NCBI GenBank assembly: GCA_025403435.1 | Contig: CM046335.1 | Location: forward strand, 3,563,101-3,627,100 | Origin: Artocarpus heterophyllus | Taxonomy: Eukaryota; Streptophyta; Magnoliopsida; Rosales; Moraceae | DNA: 64,000 nt | Direction: 5' to 3' | Shown: positions 59,944-64,000 of the stretch, piece after piece | How positions within the stretch are numbered: the first letter of the stretch is position 1 | How the letters are laid out: every line of letters begins with the position of its first letter | Made by a program: the position numbers and the translations under genes | The notes under the pieces: generated by a model | Seen by the model: only the letters and a program-made list of their open reading frames with translations | What the model was told of the DNA's origin: nothing | The model's database searches: none

Positions 59944-61033
59944 ACATTTCAACATTCGGCTGTGACCTTATGCCAATCCAACATACTTAAGTGAGACAAA
60001 ATAAAAAATTACAGATTGGTTAAGAGAATTTTTGTAGCAAACTAGCTTCTTAATAGAAAGTTTCCAACTTATCTTTTTTTTTTTTTTTCCACTCCTTTTT
60101 GTGGAGGAAGGAACCGTTATTACTTCTTTTTGTGTGGTATTTTTTAGATTTGCTATGGTACAATATTTTCCATATCATGCACACGAAATTCTAAGCGCTT
60201 AATGGGTTTCTTGCAAAATCAAACGGCTAGAGTTGGGTCTGTTTTTATTAATAACCGATACATAAACATTGCTACTTTTTATGTCAAAAAGGTAAAACGA
60301 AAAATCACATGGTATTCCTTGTTACATAATGCATATTAAATAACCATATTTTTCCCAAAATTATACGATAACATGATGAACAAACCATAAAAAGACATTT
60401 ATGCATGTTAAATAAAAACAGCCACATGTGTCACTGTGAGTATGTGTGTGCACATACATTTATTTTATTCAGATAAATTTGTATTTTCCTGTTTCAATTT
60501 CATCCTAAAAAAAATTTTTCTGTCAATTTATTTGTTGAATCACACCCCACGAATAGATTAGAAGCCAAGGACGTCTTTTATTATAGTTAACTCGTTTAAC
60601 ACATTGCAATAATAACGTTGCCTAAAAGTCAATCTGATAATCTTATCGCATCGTGGCAAAACCGCCACTTCCATGAAATTATTGAACGTCCTTCTCATAC
60701 AAACATGTGAGAATATAGTCCTGATACGATCTGGTTCAGGATATGCTGAACGACCCACGTGAAAATTTATCTTTTTCAAAAGGACCAGCAAGAAAAGTCT
60801 GTACCGCACGATACATTTCTTTGCCAAGGGACCCGTAATTGTCATCCTTGATTGACGCATTTACAAGCCCATGTCAGAAATTTTCAACAGCAAGATAGAA
60901 GGAAAAAAAAAAGGTGGAACAAAAGGGGATGGCCATTATTCATGTACTGCATAATTTTTTTGCCAAAAATGGGCAGAGTTCCTAACACAATGACTGATGT
61001 CAAAAGCAACGCATGTTGGTCTTCTTAGCTAGC
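59944..61033. other. Downstream flank of the xylanase pseudogene; no gene
   Basis: This is mostly A/T-rich. A 100-codon minus-strand frame (60558-60860) in a more balanced patch has no recognised product. Confidence 0.4.
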
Positions 61034-62008
61034 AATGAAAATAGGCAATAAGCATTGCTCTTAGGAGACACATCTGCTGTGCAGGGTATATTACTTCACA
61101 GAAAAAAGGGAGAATCATATAATAAGAAAAACAAATACCTCGTTGTATCTTTCCAACTGGTAGATTTTGATTAAATTTTAATTTTTTATATTTAATTGTT
61201 GTTACGCGAAAAAGGTGACTTACAATACAGAATTCCTTCGAGAAGTTATCTCGAAAAAATTGACTTTACCCTTATCATTATTGTCTATAGTTTTCTCTTT
61301 TATTCAACAAGTGAAAGAAGGCAATTTTTTTTTTTTATAGGAATTGAACAAAAAAAAAAACTCATAGGTGGGTATCTGTATTGTAGTTGTTAAATTTGTA
61401 AGAAAAAAAAAGAACACAACAAAATTTTAACCAAACCTAACAATTTTAACACATGCACCACCAATAAAGTTTTACCAAAGAAGAGTGAGCTGAATCAAAC
61501 AACAAATACGGTTTAGTTAAAACAACCATCACAGTGTAAATTGGTGTTTGGTAAAACATTTAATTTGAATTAAACTAACAGTTGAAATTAGGCTAAACCG
61601 CCCAACTTAGAGTTCAAACGCCTCTTCCATTTCAACATTTCAAATCAATTTTAAACCGTGATTTCACTTTCATATATTTGTGTTTATAACTTAAAACTAT
61701 TATTTCATATTATTCTTTAATTAAATAATTTCTTTTTACATAGTTTACATTTATTCTTTAAATAAATAATTTTTTCATGCTTCAAATTAGAATTTTCAAT
61801 ACTCATCTAAACACAAATTCAGATTAGATATCCTATTTAAATTATCACTTTAACTACACATTTAAACATCAATTTAAATTACTTATTCACTTCAAACTTA
61901 AAAAGTTCAAACTAACACAATTTGAACTAGTGAACCAAACGGGGCAAAAATATTTTCAAGGAAAGCGCAAGTAGATTCGACTATTGTTAAGAGAACATTT
62001 ATATTTTC
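61034..62008. repeat. Copy 1 of a tandem duplication of about 975 bp
   Basis: It begins AATGAAAATAGGCAATAAGC and runs to GATTCGACTATTGTTAAGAGAACAT. It is followed immediately by copy 2, with the same order of blocks: GGAGACACATCTGCTGTG, AATACCTCGTTGT, GAGAAGTTATCTCGAAAAA. Inside is a MITE-like insert (about 61545-61945, GTTTGGTAAAACATTT ... GAACCAAACGGGGC) that is also in copy 2. The insert therefore predates the duplication. Non-coding. Confidence 0.85.
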
Positions 62009-63020
62009 AATGAAAATAAGTAACAAGCATTGCTCTTAGGAGACACATCTGCTGTGTAGGGTATATTACTTTACGGAAAAAGAGAGAATTATATGATTTG
62101 ATAAACAAATACCTCGTTGTGTCTTTCTCACCTGTAGATTTTGATTAAAATTTAATTTTTTATATTTAATTCTTGTCACGCGAAAAACGTGACATACAAT
62201 GCAAAATTCCTTCCGAGAAGTTATCTCGAAAAAATTGTTTTTACCCTTATCATTACTGTCTATAGTTTTCTCTTTTATTCAATAAGTGAAAAGCAGGCAA
62301 TTTCTTTTATAGGAATTAAAAAAACTACTCATAGATGGGTATCCGTCTTGTAGTTGTTAAATTTGTAAAGAAAAAACACAACATAATTTTAACTAAACCT
62401 AATAATTTTAACACGTGCATCACTATTAAAGTTTCACCATAGAAGTCCTCGTGAAATGAATGAAACAATAAACACCCTTTTTGTTTGACTGGTTCGGTCC
62501 AATTCGGTTCTGTTCAAACGATCATCACAATTTAAATTGGTATTTAATAAAGCATTTAATTTAAACTAAACTGATAATTTAAACTGGGCTGAACCGCACA
62601 ACTTAGAGTTCAAACGCACATTTCATTTCAACATTTTAAATCAATATTAAACACCTATTTCACTCCAATATATATGTATTTATAACTTAACACTATTATT
62701 TCATATTATTTTTTAATTAAATAACATCTTTTTATATATTTCATATTTATTCTTTAAATAAATAATTTTTTCATGCTTCAAATTAAAATTTTTAATACTT
62801 ATCTAAATACAATTTTAGATTGGATATCCTGTTCAAATCAATATTTTAACTACACATCTAAACACTAATTCAAATTTCTGTTTAAATTTTATAATTTGTA
62901 TTATTCCGTTTAAACCAAAAAGATTTAAACAAACATATTTCAAACTCGTGAACCAAACGGAGCAAAAATCTTTGCAAACAAATCCCAAGTAGATTCGAGT
63001 ATTGTTAAGAGAACATTAAT
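62009..63020. repeat. Copy 2 of the tandem duplication of about 975 bp
   Basis: It begins AATGAAAATAAGTAACAAGC and ends near GATTCGAGTATTGTTAAGAGAACATTAAT. Substitutions and small indels against copy 1 are frequent, so the event is not recent. The embedded MITE-like insert ends here with GAACCAAACGGAGC near 62950. Confidence 0.85.
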
Positions 63021-64000
63021 CTTGGCTTACGTCAAGTGACCTAATCTAACAATGTAGCATAAAAAACCTTGGCAATCCGGTCAACAAAGTGGTTTGATGT
63101 CTAGACTTGTTTTCAAAAGCTGACCCTTTTGGCTTTCGGCGTATTAGAAAAATTCAACGTCGCCTCACATTTTAGAAAAATTTTGGGGGCGAATATGCTC
63201 AAACCACATAACCAAATCAATGGTTAAAACACAGCCGCAGGCATCAAAGAACAAAATAATGCGCTTTTATCCAAATTCCTTATTTTATTATTGCAAAGAT
63301 TTGCTTTCTAATAGAGCATCCAACTGATGATTAAGTTATTAATAAACTTGCTATTCTCCCAAGAAAACCCAGCCAATGGTACCAAAATCATTTCACATCC
63401 CACTAAACCGAGTAATAATTATAAGCCACATGGACCTTTTATGAAATTCCTTTTCCACAGCAGACAAAAGACAAGAAATAAGCTTGCATCGCCGGCAAAG
63501 TGTCGCCTCTCCCAGACAACGTAGACAGAAGCCAACCATCCAATGTACGTATTCTTTTTTCCTTTTTCTTTTCTTTTGAGATAATCCTATATACATGTTC
63601 ACATTTTGCACACTTTCAATCTCAAGAATTAATCTTATAATTTATCATGTGAAAGTTCTTTTCTATTAATCGCCAAGATTAAAATGAATACCACTGTTCT
63701 CTCTCTGCTTTGTTTACACTACATGTAATTGATTTTTACTTGCAGAAACACAAATTACAAACGCCAGCCCCAAAAAAAAAAAAAAAAAAAGATCCGGATT
63801 CTGGATCCTAATTTGTTTGCTTTAATCAAAGAGTTCAGGGGGGTTAAGTGGCAAAGCAAAGGCACTACACAACTTGATGTTCTCAAAAAAGAAAAAAAAA
63901 AAGTGAACACTTTTTTTTAGCTTATGTTTACCGGAATATTTTGGGAGAATCTTGAAGTGGGTAGTTTACAATCTGGATGAATTTGTCAGCTTTCCTAAGT
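63021..64000. other. A/T-rich end of window; no gene
   Basis: No gene is supported. Frames at 63327-63524 and 63729-63920 are short and unsupported, although a gene beginning beyond the window cannot be excluded. Confidence 0.35.

Noticed and set aside
1..64000. CRISPR arrays, prokaryotic operons or defence islands
   Set aside because: The window has introns, plant gene families and plant transposons. No regularly spaced repeats with unique spacers were seen.

Overview
This window looks like nuclear DNA of a flowering plant, almost certainly a eudicot. It is strongly A+T-rich, its genes have GT-AG introns, and much of it is transposon debris. The recognisable proteins are plant families: an Xa21/EFR-type LRR receptor kinase, a choline-transporter-like protein, a CYP21-1-type cyclophilin, an NFD4-like MFS/nodulin-like transporter and a GH10 xylanase. 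There are also two nuclear tRNA-Glu(CTC) genes. Nothing seen supports a bacterial, organellar or viral origin. I could not identify the species.

Layout. 1-4.1 kb is retrotransposon remnant, including a solo LTR (1552-3684) with a perfect 5-bp target duplication. 6.5-9.9 kb carries an LRR receptor-like kinase with one frameshift. 8.6-12.3 kb and 15.6-18.3 kb are two diverged copies of one segment. The left copy has the full kinase gene plus a stump of the choline-transporter-like gene; the right copy has a broken kinase domain plus the intact transporter gene (17986-21670, minus). This is the expected result of a tandem duplication whose ends fell inside two convergent genes. A captured 5' fragment of the proteasome ATPase gene RPT3 (15092-15364) lies just before the right copy. 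23.5-25.8 kb is a seven-exon cyclophilin gene (minus). 26-48 kb holds no intact gene that I can support. It contains MITE-like elements, and a CACTA-like transposon (33016-37586) into which a second solo LTR of the same family (35021-37190, opposite strand) has inserted. 48.3-52.5 kb is the three-exon NFD4-like transporter. 53.4 and 56.8 kb hold the tRNA-Glu genes. 56.2-59.9 kb is a GH10 xylanase pseudogene with one of the tRNAs antisense in an intron; its catalytic nucleophile codon has become a stop. 61.0-63.0 kb is a roughly 975-bp tandem duplication.

The genes do not form a pathway; they are an ordinary plant neighbourhood shaped by duplication, transposition and decay. Exon boundaries come from splice consensus, reading phase and remembered family conservation, without transcripts or alignments. 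I found no convincing new multi-gene system. The most informative observations are the duplication bookended by reciprocal gene stumps, the nested CACTA/solo-LTR insertion that appears to split a stop codon, and the xylanase nonsense mutation at its catalytic glutamate.
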